A DNA stretch of 64,000 nucleotides from Fusobacterium varium (GCA_002356455.1 AP017968.1:620001-684000), one strand, 5' to 3'. Positions 26,763-35,700 are shown, numbered from the stretch's first letter. The notes: generated by a model not told the origin, from the letters alone. A program made the numbers and translations.

Positions 26763-27965
26763 TTATTTATTTCCATAAGCTACCTCAAGAGCATTTGTAA
26801 AATCATTAATTAAATCTTGTGTATTCTCTATTCCTACTGATATTCTTAGCAGACCATCAGTAATTCCAATAGCAAGTCTTTCTTCCCTAGTCATGTCACT
26901 ATGTGAGCTCATAACAGGATAAGCAAGTGATGATCTATATCCTCCAAGTGTCATAGCATAATGAGCAAGTTTTAAAGTTCTCATAAATTTATTCATTTTT
27001 TCTAAATCTTCAGGAAGTTCAATACTCAACATACCTCCATAGCAATCTCCGAATTGTTCATGAGCTAAAAGATGTTGAGGATTACTCTCAAGACTTGGAT
27101 GATTCACTTTAAGAATATAAGGTGATTTTTCAAGAGCAGCTGCAAGAGCAGAAGCATTTTCACATTGTTTTTTTATTCTTAACTCAAGAGTTCTCATTCC
27201 ACGCATTATAAGCCAGCTTGAGAAAGGATCTGCTTGAGTTCCAAGGAGAACTTGCAATTCATATATTTTTTTTATAAGTTCAGATTTACCAGTAACAGCC
27301 CCACATACAGCATCACTATGTCCATTTGCAAATTTAGTAAGAGAATTTACAACAAGATCTGCTCCAAATTTTAAGGGCTTTATTAAAGCTCCTGTCATAA
27401 ATGTATTGTCTACAACTAATAGAGCATTATTAGAATGGGCAATGTCAGCTAACATTTTTAGATTTGGAACTCCAATTAATGGATTTGAAACAGTTTCAGT
27501 GTAGAGTATAACAGTTGTTGGCTTTATATTAGCTTTTACTTCTTCTAAATCTGTAAAATCTACAAATGTAGTTTCAACACCATATTTTTTTAATATTTTT
27601 GTAAATATTTCTAAAGTTTCACCATAAAGAGTTTTATCAGATAAGATATGATCTCCTGCTTTAGTGTGAGCTATTACAGTAGAAGAAATAGCAGCCATTC
27701 CTGAAGAACATCCAAGAGAATCTTCTCCTCCTTCAACATAGTTCATTAGTTCAATAAGAGCTGTTCTGTTTGGATTTCTATTTCTGTTGTAGCAAAATCC
27801 TTTTTCATCATATCTTTTTTGCAGATCAGCTAGATCTTCAACATTATGTGCAGTAGATAGATGTATTGGAAGGGCTTCAGGGTTTGAAGTAGGCAGTCTA
27901 AAATATGCACCAGCTTCCAGAATGTTAGTTTCAAAAGATAAAGATTCATCAAATTCCTTAAACAT
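26763..27965 (-). CDS. Cys/Met-metabolism PLP enzyme (cystathionine/methionine gamma-lyase family), copy 1
   Basis: A 400-residue fold-type I PLP enzyme of the trans-sulfuration family. The PLP lysine is in NSLTKFANGHSD (K211), the phosphate-binding SSGMAAIS is near 88, and DNTF contains the Asp that pairs with the cofactor nitrogen. The active-site loop reads LYGETLE, so the cysteine found in classical methionine gamma-lyases (LYGCT) is replaced by Glu. Reactions could be alpha,gamma- or alpha,beta-elimination of Met, homocysteine, Cys or cystathionine, releasing thiols or H2S. The ATG has an AGGAGG-type site. A paralogue is divergent on the other side of an inverted-repeat operator. Confidence 0.88.
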   Translation of the reverse strand: MFKEFDESLSFETNILEAGAYFRLPTSNPEALPIHLSTAHNVEDLADLQKRYDEKGFCYNRNRNPNRTALIELMNYVEGGEDSLGCSSGMAAISSTVIAHTKAGDHILSDKTLYGETLEIFTKILKKYGVETTFVDFTDLEEVKANIKPTTVILYTETVSNPLIGVPNLKMLADIAHSNNALLVVDNTFMTGALIKPLKFGADLVVNSLTKFANGHSDAVCGAVTGKSELIKKIYELQVLLGTQADPFSSWLIMRGMRTLELRIKKQCENASALAAALEKSPYILKVNHPSLESNPQHLLAHEQFGDCYGGMLSIELPEDLEKMNKFMRTLKLAHYAMTLGGYRSSLAYPVMSSHSDMTREERLAIGITDGLLRISVGIENTQDLINDFTNALEVAYGNK

Positions 27966-28074
27966 ATGTAATCCTCCTAAAAAATTATATTTTGTTTTAA
28001 AAAAAATAAAAATGTCTTTGATAAAAACAAAATTTTCATAAAATATCTATAATCAAAGTATAAAACCTATATTT

Positions 28075-28135
28075 ACAATAGAGTCAATAAATAATTTTAA
28101 AAAATTTATTTTATTTTATTTGTTGACTCTATTGT
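28075..28135. promoter_or_regulatory. Inverted-repeat operator region between the PLP lyase genes
   Basis: ACAATAGAGTCAA (28075-28087) and TTGACTCTATTGT (28123-28135) are perfect 13-bp inverted copies 35 bp apart. Each contains TTGACT reading outward, a candidate -35 for the gene it points to; on the plus side TATAAT follows at 28142. A single dimeric or tetrameric regulator could bind both and control both genes. The rest of the 245-bp gap is AT-rich. Confidence 0.6.
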
Positions 28136-28210
28136 TACAGCATATAATACACTGACTATATAAAGAAAATTAAATAAAATTTGAAATAACTTTTAAGGAG
28201 GATTATAATT

Positions 28211-29401
28211 ATGGAAAGAAAATGTTCAGAAGCTACAGAATTACTTTACAGAGGAAGGAAAGTAAAAGGGATGGATTTTAATAAGCCAGAGGCATTTCCA
28301 CTGTTTACAACAACAGCATTTACAATGAATAGTTTAACAGAAGTAAAAGAAGCATATGAAAAAAGATATACATATATAAGAACATGTAATCCTAACAGAG
28401 ATGCCCTTGCTGATATGGTAACATTTCTTGAAGCAGGAGAAAAATCATTAATATTTTCATCAGGAATGGGAGCAATTACTACTACTTTAATGACATTATT
28501 AAAACCTGGAGATCATGTAATATGTAATAGAAATATATATGGAGAAACATTTGATGTATTTACAAAATTAATGCCAAAATTTGGTATTAATGCTGATTTA
28601 GTTGATTTTGATGATATAGAAAACTGTAAAAAAGCTCTAAAACCTGAAACAAAACTAATATATTCAGAAGTTTTTGCTAATCCTACATTAAATATAGCAG
28701 ATATTCCAGCTCTGGCAGAAATAGCTCATAAAAATGGAGCGTTGTTGATGATTGATAATACATTTTCATCTCCAATAGCAATAAAACCTATAAAATTTGG
28801 TGCAGATATAGTTATTAATAGTATGACAAAATTTATGAATGGACATAGTGATGCTATTGCTGGTTCAATTACTTCGACAGAAGAGATTATAGATGCAATT
28901 CACCCAGTAAGAATGCTTTGTGGAACACCAGGTGATCCTCATGCAGCACATGCAATGATGAAAAGCTTTGCAACAATGGATCTTCGTATAAAAAAACAAA
29001 TGGCAAGTGCGGCTAAATTAGCAAAAGCATTAGAAGAAAATAAATATGTATCTAAAGTAAATCATCCAAGTCTTAAAAGTTTTAAACATCATGACTTAGC
29101 CCTTGAATTATTTGGTTCGAACGAAACAATGAGTGGAATGATAAGTTTTATTGTTCCAGAAGATTCAGAGAAAATAGATAAATTTATGTTGAAACTAAAT
29201 TTTGCACATTATGCAATGACTTTAGGGGGAATACGTACTACTCTTGTTCATCCAGTAACAAGTTCTCATAGTCATATGCCAGATGAAGCAAGAAGAGCTA
29301 TGGGAATTACTCCAGGTTTATTCAGACTTTCTGTAGGTATAGAAGATGTAGATGATTTGATTGCAGACTTTACTCAAGCCCTTGAAGTATTTGGAGAATA
29401 G
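28211..29401 (+). CDS. Cys/Met-metabolism PLP enzyme (cystathionine/methionine gamma-lyase family), copy 2
   Basis: A 396-residue paralogue of the divergent gene. The PLP lysine is in NSMTKFMNGHSD (K207), SSGMGAITT is near 83 and IDNTFSSP near 181. Again the active-site loop is IYGETFD rather than YGCT. The C-terminal region AHYAMTLGGIRTTLVHPV matches copy 1 (AHYAMTLGGYRSSLAYPV). Differences at the N-terminus, which shapes the neighbouring active site in the tetramer, suggest different substrates. The ATG follows AAGGAGGATTATAATT. A terminator follows. Confidence 0.88.
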   Translation: MERKCSEATELLYRGRKVKGMDFNKPEAFPLFTTTAFTMNSLTEVKEAYEKRYTYIRTCNPNRDALADMVTFLEAGEKSLIFSSGMGAITTTLMTLLKPGDHVICNRNIYGETFDVFTKLMPKFGINADLVDFDDIENCKKALKPETKLIYSEVFANPTLNIADIPALAEIAHKNGALLMIDNTFSSPIAIKPIKFGADIVINSMTKFMNGHSDAIAGSITSTEEIIDAIHPVRMLCGTPGDPHAAHAMMKSFATMDLRIKKQMASAAKLAKALEENKYVSKVNHPSLKSFKHHDLALELFGSNETMSGMISFIVPEDSEKIDKFMLKLNFAHYAMTLGGIRTTLVHPVTSSHSHMPDEARRAMGITPGLFRLSVGIEDVDDLIADFTQALEVFGE

Positions 29402-29428
29402 TTTAATAGAGAAATCATTAAAAAGCAG

Positions 29429-29456
29429 AAAGGGTGTTTAAATACACCCTTTTCTT
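29429..29456 (+). terminator. Intrinsic terminator after PLP lyase copy 2
   Basis: AAAGGGTGT and ACACCCTTT pair over a TTAAAT loop, then TCTT. Confidence 0.85.
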
Positions 29457-29477
29457 AATAATAATTATGGAGGGAAT

Positions 29478-30140
29478 ATGAAGATAATAATAGATGATAT
29501 GCTAAAAAATAAAGTAGAAAGTATAAGACTGGGATGTCTTATCTATGATGTTAAAGTTAAAGAAAAAAATGAAGAGTTGTGGAAAAAATTTGATAAAGAA
29601 ATATTTCCAGCATTAATTTCTTTCATGGAAAACAAAGGAATAAATGATATAGAAAATATTTTTTTATCAAAAAAAGCATATAAATCTTTAGGAAAAGATC
29701 CTAATCGTTACAGAATATCTTCAGAAGCTCTTTATAGAAGAATTAAGCAGGGAAAAGGACTATATCAGATAAATACAGTTGTAGATACCAATAATTTAAT
29801 ATCATTAGAAACAGGATTTTCTGTAGGTTCTTATGATTTAAAAAATATAAAAGGAGATATTTTACTTAGAAAAGGAAGAAGTGAAGAAATATATAAAGGA
29901 ATAGGGAAAGATGATATAAATATAGAAAATCTTCCTGTTCTCACTGATAGCGAAGGAGCTTTTGGAAGTCCTACAAGTGATTCAATAAAAGCTATGGTTA
30001 CATTAGAGTCAGTAAAAATATTGACATTAATATATTGCTTTTCAAAAAATGAAAACTTGGAAGAAATTTTAGAAAAATCTTTTAAATATTTAGAAAAATA
30101 TGCAGAAGCAGAAAATATAGAGAAACTTATAGTTGAATAA
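29478..30140 (+). CDS. Free-standing B3/B4 (PheRS beta-like) domain protein
   Basis: A 220-residue protein consisting of the B3/B4 domain that in phenylalanyl-tRNA synthetase beta holds the editing site. Motifs are LGKDPNRYRISSEAL, YQINTVVDTNNLISLETGFSVGSYD, and LPVLTDSEGAFGSPTSDS. Free-standing versions are thought to act on mischarged tRNA or amino-acid derivatives, but their role is not settled. It is soluble, with ATG after GGAGGGAAT. The following EamA exporter begins 23 bp later, so the two are probably co-transcribed, which hints at handling and export of an amino acid. Confidence 0.85.
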   Translation: MKIIIDDMLKNKVESIRLGCLIYDVKVKEKNEELWKKFDKEIFPALISFMENKGINDIENIFLSKKAYKSLGKDPNRYRISSEALYRRIKQGKGLYQINTVVDTNNLISLETGFSVGSYDLKNIKGDILLRKGRSEEIYKGIGKDDINIENLPVLTDSEGAFGSPTSDSIKAMVTLESVKILTLIYCFSKNENLEEILEKSFKYLEKYAEAENIEKLIVE

Positions 30141-30163
30141 AATATATTTTAGTGAGGGAAAAA

Positions 30164-31048
30164 ATGAAAAAAATATCATATTTATTAGTTATTTTTGCTG
30201 CATTTTTATGGGGAGGAATAGGGCTTTTTTCAAAAACAGCAGGAAATATGGGATTTACATCTATTGATATATGCTTTATACGTTCTGTATTTTCAGTAAT
30301 TATTCTTGGCATTTTCTTTTTTATAAAAGATAGAAGTATTTTTAAGCTCAAAAGTATAAAAGACTTAAAATATTTTATAGGGACAGGAATAATAAGTTTT
30401 TCCTTGTATAACTGGAGTTATATTGCAGCAATAAAGGAAACATCAATGGGGGTTGCCGCTATTCTTTTATATACAGCTCCATCTATTATAATGATACTTT
30501 CAGTAATACTTTTTAATGAAAAAATTACAAAAGTTAAACTTGCAGCTCTCATAATAACATTTTTAGGGTGCATGATGGTTACAGGAATATTTGAGGGAGG
30601 AAATATAATCTCTGTCAGAGGATTTATTTATGGAATACTTTCAGGTATAGGATATGGACTCTACAGTATTTTTGGAAAATATGCTCTTAGAAAATACTCT
30701 CCAGTTACAGTAGTGTTTTACACATTTTTAATGTCTGGTCTTTTATTTAGTATTTTAGGATCTCCATTTGTGATAATTGAAAAAATAAATAGTACAAGAT
30801 CTTGGATTTTTGTTACAGTATTTGCTGCTTTTTCAGCAGCAGTTCCATATATATTATATACTAAAGGTCTTTCAGGAATAGAAGCAAGCAAGGCTTCTAT
30901 ACTTGCCAATATAGAACCCGTTGTAGCAGCATTAATAGGAATAGTTATTTTTTCAGAAGGAGCAGGGATGTTAAAGTTATTTGGAATATTCTTAGTAATC
31001 GTGGCTGTATGTATGATAAATTTAAGTGAGAGTTTTGAGAAAAAATAA
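30164..31048 (+). CDS. EamA/DMT-family exporter
   Basis: A 294-residue membrane protein with ten predicted helices in two EamA repeats (about 1-140 and 150-290). Typical segments are AAFLWGGIGLFSKTAG near the start, AAILLYTAPSIIMILSVILFNEKIT at the end of repeat one and ASILANIEPVVAALIGIVIFSE at the end of repeat two. The ATG at 30164 after GAGGG is preferred to the GTG at 30152. Family members often export amino acids or metabolites. The preceding B3/B4 gene and the PLP lyases fit amino-acid metabolism. Confidence 0.88.
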   Translation: MKKISYLLVIFAAFLWGGIGLFSKTAGNMGFTSIDICFIRSVFSVIILGIFFFIKDRSIFKLKSIKDLKYFIGTGIISFSLYNWSYIAAIKETSMGVAAILLYTAPSIIMILSVILFNEKITKVKLAALIITFLGCMMVTGIFEGGNIISVRGFIYGILSGIGYGLYSIFGKYALRKYSPVTVVFYTFLMSGLLFSILGSPFVIIEKINSTRSWIFVTVFAAFSAAVPYILYTKGLSGIEASKASILANIEPVVAALIGIVIFSEGAGMLKLFGIFLVIVAVCMINLSESFEKK

Positions 31049-31130
31049 AATTGATTTTACTTTCTTAATTTAGTAAGTAATAAAATTGCAGAAAAATTAA
31101 GGAACAGAGAAAAAATAAAAAATTAATTAA

Positions 31131-31176
31131 AAAAGCAGAGTAATTTTTATTTGTAAATTATACTTCTGCTTTTTTA
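31131..31176. terminator. Bidirectional terminator
   Basis: AAAAAGCAGA... and ...TCTGCTTTTTT arms with an imperfect stem and A/T-runs on both sides, between the convergent EamA and MerR genes. Confidence 0.8.
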
Positions 31177-31255
31177 TATAAAATTTAATTTGTATATTTT
31201 CCAAAATTTTAAGCTTTTATATTACATAAATTATTATTTAAAACAGATAAACTTA

Positions 31256-32062
31256 TTATTCCTGTGGGATTAAAATTTGAACTTCATAAACAGATCTAGA
31301 ATATTCATAAAGGCTATTCTCATATTCATTTGCAAGAACTATTGATGGCTTCTTTTTTCCTTGAAAAAATAGTTTTGTAAAATATGGATTCCATCCATCA
31401 CTCAAAATTCTTGCCTTAAAACATAAATAGTTCCCTTCTGGAATTTCAATAATATTTTCTGATTTAATATTTGGAGCTTCTTTGATAAACATTCCAAGAT
31501 AATGTGGTTTTAATTCACCATTTATTAAGGCCTCATAATCAAGAATATATGAAAATTGTCTCATGTATTTAAGATGTTTGCATTCATTACTATTCCTTAT
31601 TTCATTAAGCCTGATGTGAAAATCTTCTTTTGGCTCATTTTTTATAACTTTTGCAGCAACCATATATCTTTTCTCAAGATGAAGACTATAAGAATGGTCA
31701 TCTATACTTCCTTCACCTATATAAGTAAAATAGTCTTTATACCATTGAATGTCATCAATGGTGTCTTTTAATTTACTGATTTCTTCCTCAAGAGATTTTT
31801 TACATTTGTCTAAATATTGAACAAGAGTATTGATATTGTTTTCAGCTAGAATTTCTCTTATTTCTTCAAGACTTAAATTGAATTTTTGAAGATATTTTAT
31901 TCTATCAATAAGATGAAACTGATCAACAGAGTAATAACGATATCCTGTAGAAGGATTAATATACTTTGGAGCAAGTAAATTAATATTATTATAATGCCTT
32001 AATGTTTGCACAGAGACTCCCATTATTTCAGCTACTTCACCTATTGAATACAGTTCTTTCAT
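31256..32062 (-). CDS. MerR-family regulator with effector-binding domain
   Basis: A 268-residue MerR regulator of the BmrR/TipA type. The winged helix at the N-terminus has YSIGEVAEIMGVSVQTLRHY and INPSTGYRYYSVDQ. A coiled-coil dimerisation helix covers about 80-125, and a C-terminal GyrI-like ligand-binding domain about 130-268. Such proteins bind lipophilic compounds and activate promoters with long spacers. The ATG follows AAAAGGGGAGAAAGAG. No target gene is obvious next to it; the TonB receptor upstream is transcribed the same way but 419 bp apart. Confidence 0.88.
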   Translation of the reverse strand: MKELYSIGEVAEIMGVSVQTLRHYNNINLLAPKYINPSTGYRYYSVDQFHLIDRIKYLQKFNLSLEEIREILAENNINTLVQYLDKCKKSLEEEISKLKDTIDDIQWYKDYFTYIGEGSIDDHSYSLHLEKRYMVAAKVIKNEPKEDFHIRLNEIRNSNECKHLKYMRQFSYILDYEALINGELKPHYLGMFIKEAPNIKSENIIEIPEGNYLCFKARILSDGWNPYFTKLFFQGKKKPSIVLANEYENSLYEYSRSVYEVQILIPQE

Positions 32063-32116
32063 CTCTTTCTCCCCTTTTAGATATCTTTGTTAAAAAATAA
32101 AAGTATTATATTTTAT

Positions 32117-32148
32117 AGTGTAAAAATAATTTTAATTTATTATACACT
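32117..32148. promoter_or_regulatory. Imperfect palindrome upstream of the merR-type gene
   Basis: AGTGTA (32117-32122) and TACACT (32143-32148) flank AT-rich sequence with further symmetry (ATAAT/ATTAT). On the minus strand GTATAAT within it could be the -10 of the regulator gene. It is a candidate autoregulatory site. Confidence 0.35.
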
Positions 32149-32219
32149 TTTATTTTAAAATAGACAAATGATGATAAAGAAAAATTAATGTTATAGAGAT
32201 GAAATTGTATTTTTTACAC

Positions 32220-32431
32220 TTGACTTACCAAATTATTTATTAATAGAATTTTTATAGAAATTTGATATATAAAAAATAGAGTTAAAATATTAAAAAGTTA
32301 TATGAATAGTGAATGACCTGATAAAATATAAAATTTTTAATTTATAAATATAAGTGTCAAAAAATAATATTACAGAGTAAAGGGAAATTAAATAAAAAAA
32401 GGTTATCATAGACAGCCTTTTTTTATTTAAC
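32220..32431 (+). ncRNA. Candidate small RNA between MerR and TonB-receptor genes
   Basis: In the 419-bp gap, TTGACT (32220-32225) lies 18 bp before TAGAAT (32244-32249) on the plus strand. A hairpin with T-run follows at 32393-32431, which would delimit a transcript of about 175 nt. It has no ORF with a ribosome-binding site that I can see. It converges on the 3' end of the TonB-receptor gene. The promoter call in AT-rich DNA is weak evidence. Confidence 0.3.
32393..32431. terminator. Bidirectional terminator after the TonB-receptor gene
   Basis: AAAAAAAGG and CCTTTTTTT pair around a 13-nt loop, with T-runs in both directions. Confidence 0.7.
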
Positions 32432-32481
32432 AAGTAATTTTTTTATAAGTTAATTTTATAGTTTAGAGGGGAAATTTATTA

Positions 32482-34551
32482 TTAAAACTGGAATTTGAAT
32501 CCTACATAGTAATTTCTTTCATATGCAGGGTCATATAAAAATTCATTACTAGAAGAACTGTATGAAACATAATCATAGTATTTTTTATCAAAGACATTAT
32601 TTACTCCAGCATATAAATTAAGACTTTCAGTAGCTTTAAAGTTAGCTCTGATATTAGCTACAGCATGTGCATTTTTCTTTCCGCCTTCATTATTGTTTGT
32701 AAGATAAGTTGCACTTTTATAAACAACATCTCCACCAATATTAAATCTTTCATTAAATGAATATAATACACCTAAAGACAATTTATGGTTAGGAACGTAA
32801 GCTATTCTTTTTCCATCTAATTTTTCTCCATTATCATTAGCTTTTTTTACTTTAGCATGTACATAATTATAACTCTCACTAAAAGTAAATTTACCTATAT
32901 CTTGTTTAGCTGCAAGTTCAAATCCATATCTTTCTGTTTTATCCAGATTTATATTTTCTATTGAATGTTGTGTATTAGACGCATGACCTGAACTTCTAAT
33001 TTCATCATTTGTCAAAGTATAAAAAACAGCTCCATTTAATTCTGAAATTCCAAATGTATCCCTAAATCCTAACTCAAAAGTATTATAAGTTTCAGAGTCA
33101 AGATCATTGAAATAATATAGACCAGCTTTACTTGGATCTGGATGTGAAGTAGAGTATCTATTAGTAATTAAAGCAGGAGCAGGAGATGTGAATCCTCTTT
33201 CATACTTTAAATAAACATTACCAGTATCAGAATAAAGATAATTTACTGCTAATTCAACAGCAAAATTGTCTGCATCTTTTGTATTTCCACCAAGATCTAA
33301 TTTATTTCCAAAACTTTTTCTTTTCATATCATAGTCAGCTTTTTCATATCTAAATCCTTGAATAAATTCAAAATTTTCATATTTATATGTATTTAATACA
33401 AAACCGCTGATAGATTGTTTAGTAGCTTTTAAATCAATGCTAGTCATTGGTATTGTAGTACCCATTCTTTTCATATACATATTTTGTTTTCTGTGCAATT
33501 CATTATCTAAATATTCTATACCAAAAATAATATTGCTGTCATTTCCATATTTATATTTTAATTTTGCTGTTGCACCTTTTTTCTCATCATCAAAAGCAGC
33601 TTTCATATTCATACCACTTGCAGCAGTAACCATTTTATAGTGCATATCAGTATCTTGGAAATAACCTATTAAATTTAATTCCATATTATCACTTATTTTT
33701 CCTGCATATTCCAATGAGAATTCATCTTTATCTCTATCCCATTTATCAATATCGCCAGGATTTTTTCCACTTTGTTTTCTATCGTTGTCAACTTGTGCTT
33801 TAGTTAATGAATCAGGAATTTCAGATTCACTGTCATATTTTGAATATCTAAAAGTAATACTATGGTCATCAGATATATCATATCTCAATTTAGTGCTGAA
33901 ATGATTTGCATCTTCTTCATTATATTTTCTGTATCCATTTACTTCATTTCTTGTATAGGCTAAATCTATATCAAGTTTTCCAATTGTATGTCCAGCAGAT
34001 ACTTCATAGGTATTTCCTCTATAGTTTCCATAACTGTATCCAGCAGTAGCTCTGGGGCCAGTTTGTTTTTTAGTAATAACATTTATTACTCCCCCAGAAG
34101 TTCCGCTTCCGTATAGAACTGCTCCTCCTCCAGGAATTATTTCTATTCTTTCTATCTGACTGATAGACACTGTATTTACAGGAGTACCTACATGAGAAGT
34201 ATCTGAAGCATTAGCACGAATACCATCAACAAGAAGTTGAACATTAGTCATAGCCTTTGCCATTCCTTGTCCTCTCATATCAATGACAGGCATTCCCATT
34301 TGATACTGTACATTAACAGCTGGAACATCTTTCAAAGCATCTTCAATTGAAGGATAATGTTTTTCTTCAATTGTTTCACTGACAACAATAGTAGGATTAC
34401 TTGCTACATCCCTTACAGTAGTTTCAAAACCTGTGCTGGAATAAATGACAGTATTTCCTAGATTTACCCCTTCTGTATTTTCAGAGCTTGAATTAGCAAA
34501 AATTGTAGTTGAAATTAATAATGAATGTAAAGCTAATTTTTTAAAATTCAT
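32482..34551 (-). CDS. TonB-dependent outer-membrane receptor
   Basis: A 689-residue outer-membrane receptor. A signal peptide (about 1-19, ending IFA) is followed by a plug domain (about 50-165) with YPSIEDALKDVPAVNVQ, IDMRGQGMAKAMTNVQLLVDG and IERIEIIPGGGAVLYGSGTSGGVINVITKK. A 22-strand barrel of alternating aromatic residues ends in the terminal Phe (YVGFKFQF). It would import a chelated metal, haem, cobalamin or similar ligand using TonB energy. No ABC importer, TonB or ExbBD gene is adjacent, so the ligand is not deducible. The ATG follows AAGGAGAAACAA. The long leader is described separately. Confidence 0.92.
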   Translation of the reverse strand: MNFKKLALHSLLISTTIFANSSSENTEGVNLGNTVIYSSTGFETTVRDVASNPTIVVSETIEEKHYPSIEDALKDVPAVNVQYQMGMPVIDMRGQGMAKAMTNVQLLVDGIRANASDTSHVGTPVNTVSISQIERIEIIPGGGAVLYGSGTSGGVINVITKKQTGPRATAGYSYGNYRGNTYEVSAGHTIGKLDIDLAYTRNEVNGYRKYNEEDANHFSTKLRYDISDDHSITFRYSKYDSESEIPDSLTKAQVDNDRKQSGKNPGDIDKWDRDKDEFSLEYAGKISDNMELNLIGYFQDTDMHYKMVTAASGMNMKAAFDDEKKGATAKLKYKYGNDSNIIFGIEYLDNELHRKQNMYMKRMGTTIPMTSIDLKATKQSISGFVLNTYKYENFEFIQGFRYEKADYDMKRKSFGNKLDLGGNTKDADNFAVELAVNYLYSDTGNVYLKYERGFTSPAPALITNRYSTSHPDPSKAGLYYFNDLDSETYNTFELGFRDTFGISELNGAVFYTLTNDEIRSSGHASNTQHSIENINLDKTERYGFELAAKQDIGKFTFSESYNYVHAKVKKANDNGEKLDGKRIAYVPNHKLSLGVLYSFNERFNIGGDVVYKSATYLTNNNEGGKKNAHAVANIRANFKATESLNLYAGVNNVFDKKYYDYVSYSSSSNEFLYDPAYERNYYVGFKFQF

Positions 34552-34559
34552 TTGTTTCT

Positions 34560-34716
34560 CCTTATCTTTCTATATAAATATAGAAAATTTTGTAATATAG
34601 TACATTTTTACTTTAAATAAAAGTAAGGCTGAATTCCCCTCAGTCATCATTTTTAACTATAGTTTGGTAAATCAAACTAAATCAATATGTAAACTTATAA
34701 AATGAAATCATCTTTT
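34560..34716 (-). promoter_or_regulatory. Structured leader of the TonB-receptor gene
   Basis: The promoter below gives a leader of about 160 nt. On the minus strand it holds TAGTTTG/CAAACTA (34660-34679), CTGA/TCAG within a GC-richer patch (34629-34643) and TTACTTT/AAAGTAA (34606-34624). The first repeat could be a protein operator; the set could be an RNA element. No riboswitch or classical Fur box was recognised. An ATG-initiated 26-codon frame inside lacks a ribosome-binding site. Confidence 0.4.
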
Positions 34717-34718
34717 TT

Positions 34719-34747
34719 ATAATAATATTTTTATTTTATTTTGTCAA
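34719..34747 (-). promoter_or_regulatory. Promoter of the TonB-receptor gene
   Basis: On the minus strand TTGACA (34747-34742) is 17 bp from TATTAT (34724-34719). The remainder of the gap up to 34933 is AT-rich with nothing further recognised. Confidence 0.65.
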
Positions 34748-34933
34748 CAAATATTTTGAATATAATAATATTTGAAAAACAAGATAAATAAATTAATTAT
34801 GAAATATATTCAGAGATGTATTTGGTTTTAAAAATATTATTTAAAAAATTAAAAAAGAAGCATTTTAGAAATCTAGAGAATAGTTTTGAAATTATTATTA
34901 AAAAGAGATTTTAACAGTTTAAGAAAATATTTT

Positions 34934-35004
34934 TATAAAAAAATAGGGTAATCTATTCAGTAGAAATTTTTTAAAATTTAACTACTTTTCAATTACTCTA
35001 TTTC
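34934..35004 (-). terminator. Terminator of the cyclophilin-like gene
   Basis: On the minus strand AAATAGAGTAAT pairs with ATTACCCTATTT (one mismatch), inner AGTAG/CTACT extends it, and a T-run follows. Confidence 0.7.
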
Positions 35005-35043
35005 AAATTAATAAAATATATACTTTTATTTTTAAGAACAATA

Positions 35044-35502
35044 TCAATACAAAATATTTAATTTTACTTTTATATTTTCATTTCCTAAAGCAGCTGTGAG
35101 TTCAGCTATATTTTCAATATAGCCAATCTTTGTATAGCTGTAGGAAGTGTGAAAGTTTTTATAAAACAGTACTAAACAATCAGAACCAAATAACATCAAA
35201 TCTCCTGTTTTAATTTCACTAATATTTTGAGAATCAGTAGGTAATTTTTTAGTGAGATAGGAATATTTTTCATTTCCATTTAATTCTTTCATATCTAATG
35301 TCAAGGGAAGCTGGGTAATTAAATTTTGAGCAGCATTATTATTAAATAATTTTATCATAAAATTTTTATTACCTATTTGCATATTTATACTTTTTATAAC
35401 TTCTTTTTTTAAATTATCATCATTTAAATTACTATAACTTTTATAATTTTTAAAAAATAAAATTATAAAGAATATACAAAAATAAATAAAGAATTTTTTC
35501 AT
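35044..35502 (-). CDS. Exported cyclophilin-like fold protein
   Basis: A 152-residue protein with an N-terminal hydrophobic signal or anchor (about 1-23) and a cyclophilin-like beta-barrel domain of the small bacterial type. Recognisable stretches are NNAAQNLITQLPLTLDMKELNGNEKY, KKLPTDSQNISEIKTGDLMLFG, and LVLFYKNFHTSYSYTKIGYIEN. The domain is known structurally but its activity is not established, and the residues for peptidyl-prolyl isomerase activity of true cyclophilins are not evident. It is divergent from a LysR gene, a pairing I recall as common for this family. The ATG has an AGAAGGATAAA site. Confidence 0.8.
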   Translation of the reverse strand: MKKFFIYFCIFFIILFFKNYKSYSNLNDDNLKKEVIKSINMQIGNKNFMIKLFNNNAAQNLITQLPLTLDMKELNGNEKYSYLTKKLPTDSQNISEIKTGDLMLFGSDCLVLFYKNFHTSYSYTKIGYIENIAELTAALGNENIKVKLNILY

Positions 35503-35683
35503 TTTATCCTTCTTTTAAAAAATTAAATATTGTGTACTATAATTAAGTTTAAACTTAAAATTTTTATTTCATAAAGCTGTAAAACTTAGTAAGATTACTA
35601 TGCATATTCATTTTTAAACTCTTTGTTTATTAATTATAGAGTATAGATATTTTAATATCAAATACCTATATTAAATATAAAAC

Positions 35684-35700
35684 TATGCTTGATAAGCATA
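35684..35700. promoter_or_regulatory. 17-bp inverted repeat before the LysR gene
   Basis: TATGCTT-GAT-AAGCATA is a perfect interrupted palindrome 50 bp before the LysR start, in the 247-bp gap shared with the divergent cyclophilin-like gene. It fits a LysR T-N11-A site. Confidence 0.5.

Noticed and set aside
34629-34680. Fur box or TPP/cobalamin riboswitch before the TonB receptor
   Set aside because: The repeat TAGTTTG-N6-CAAACTA does not match the GATAATGAT-type Fur core, and the required TPP or B12-box sequences are missing.
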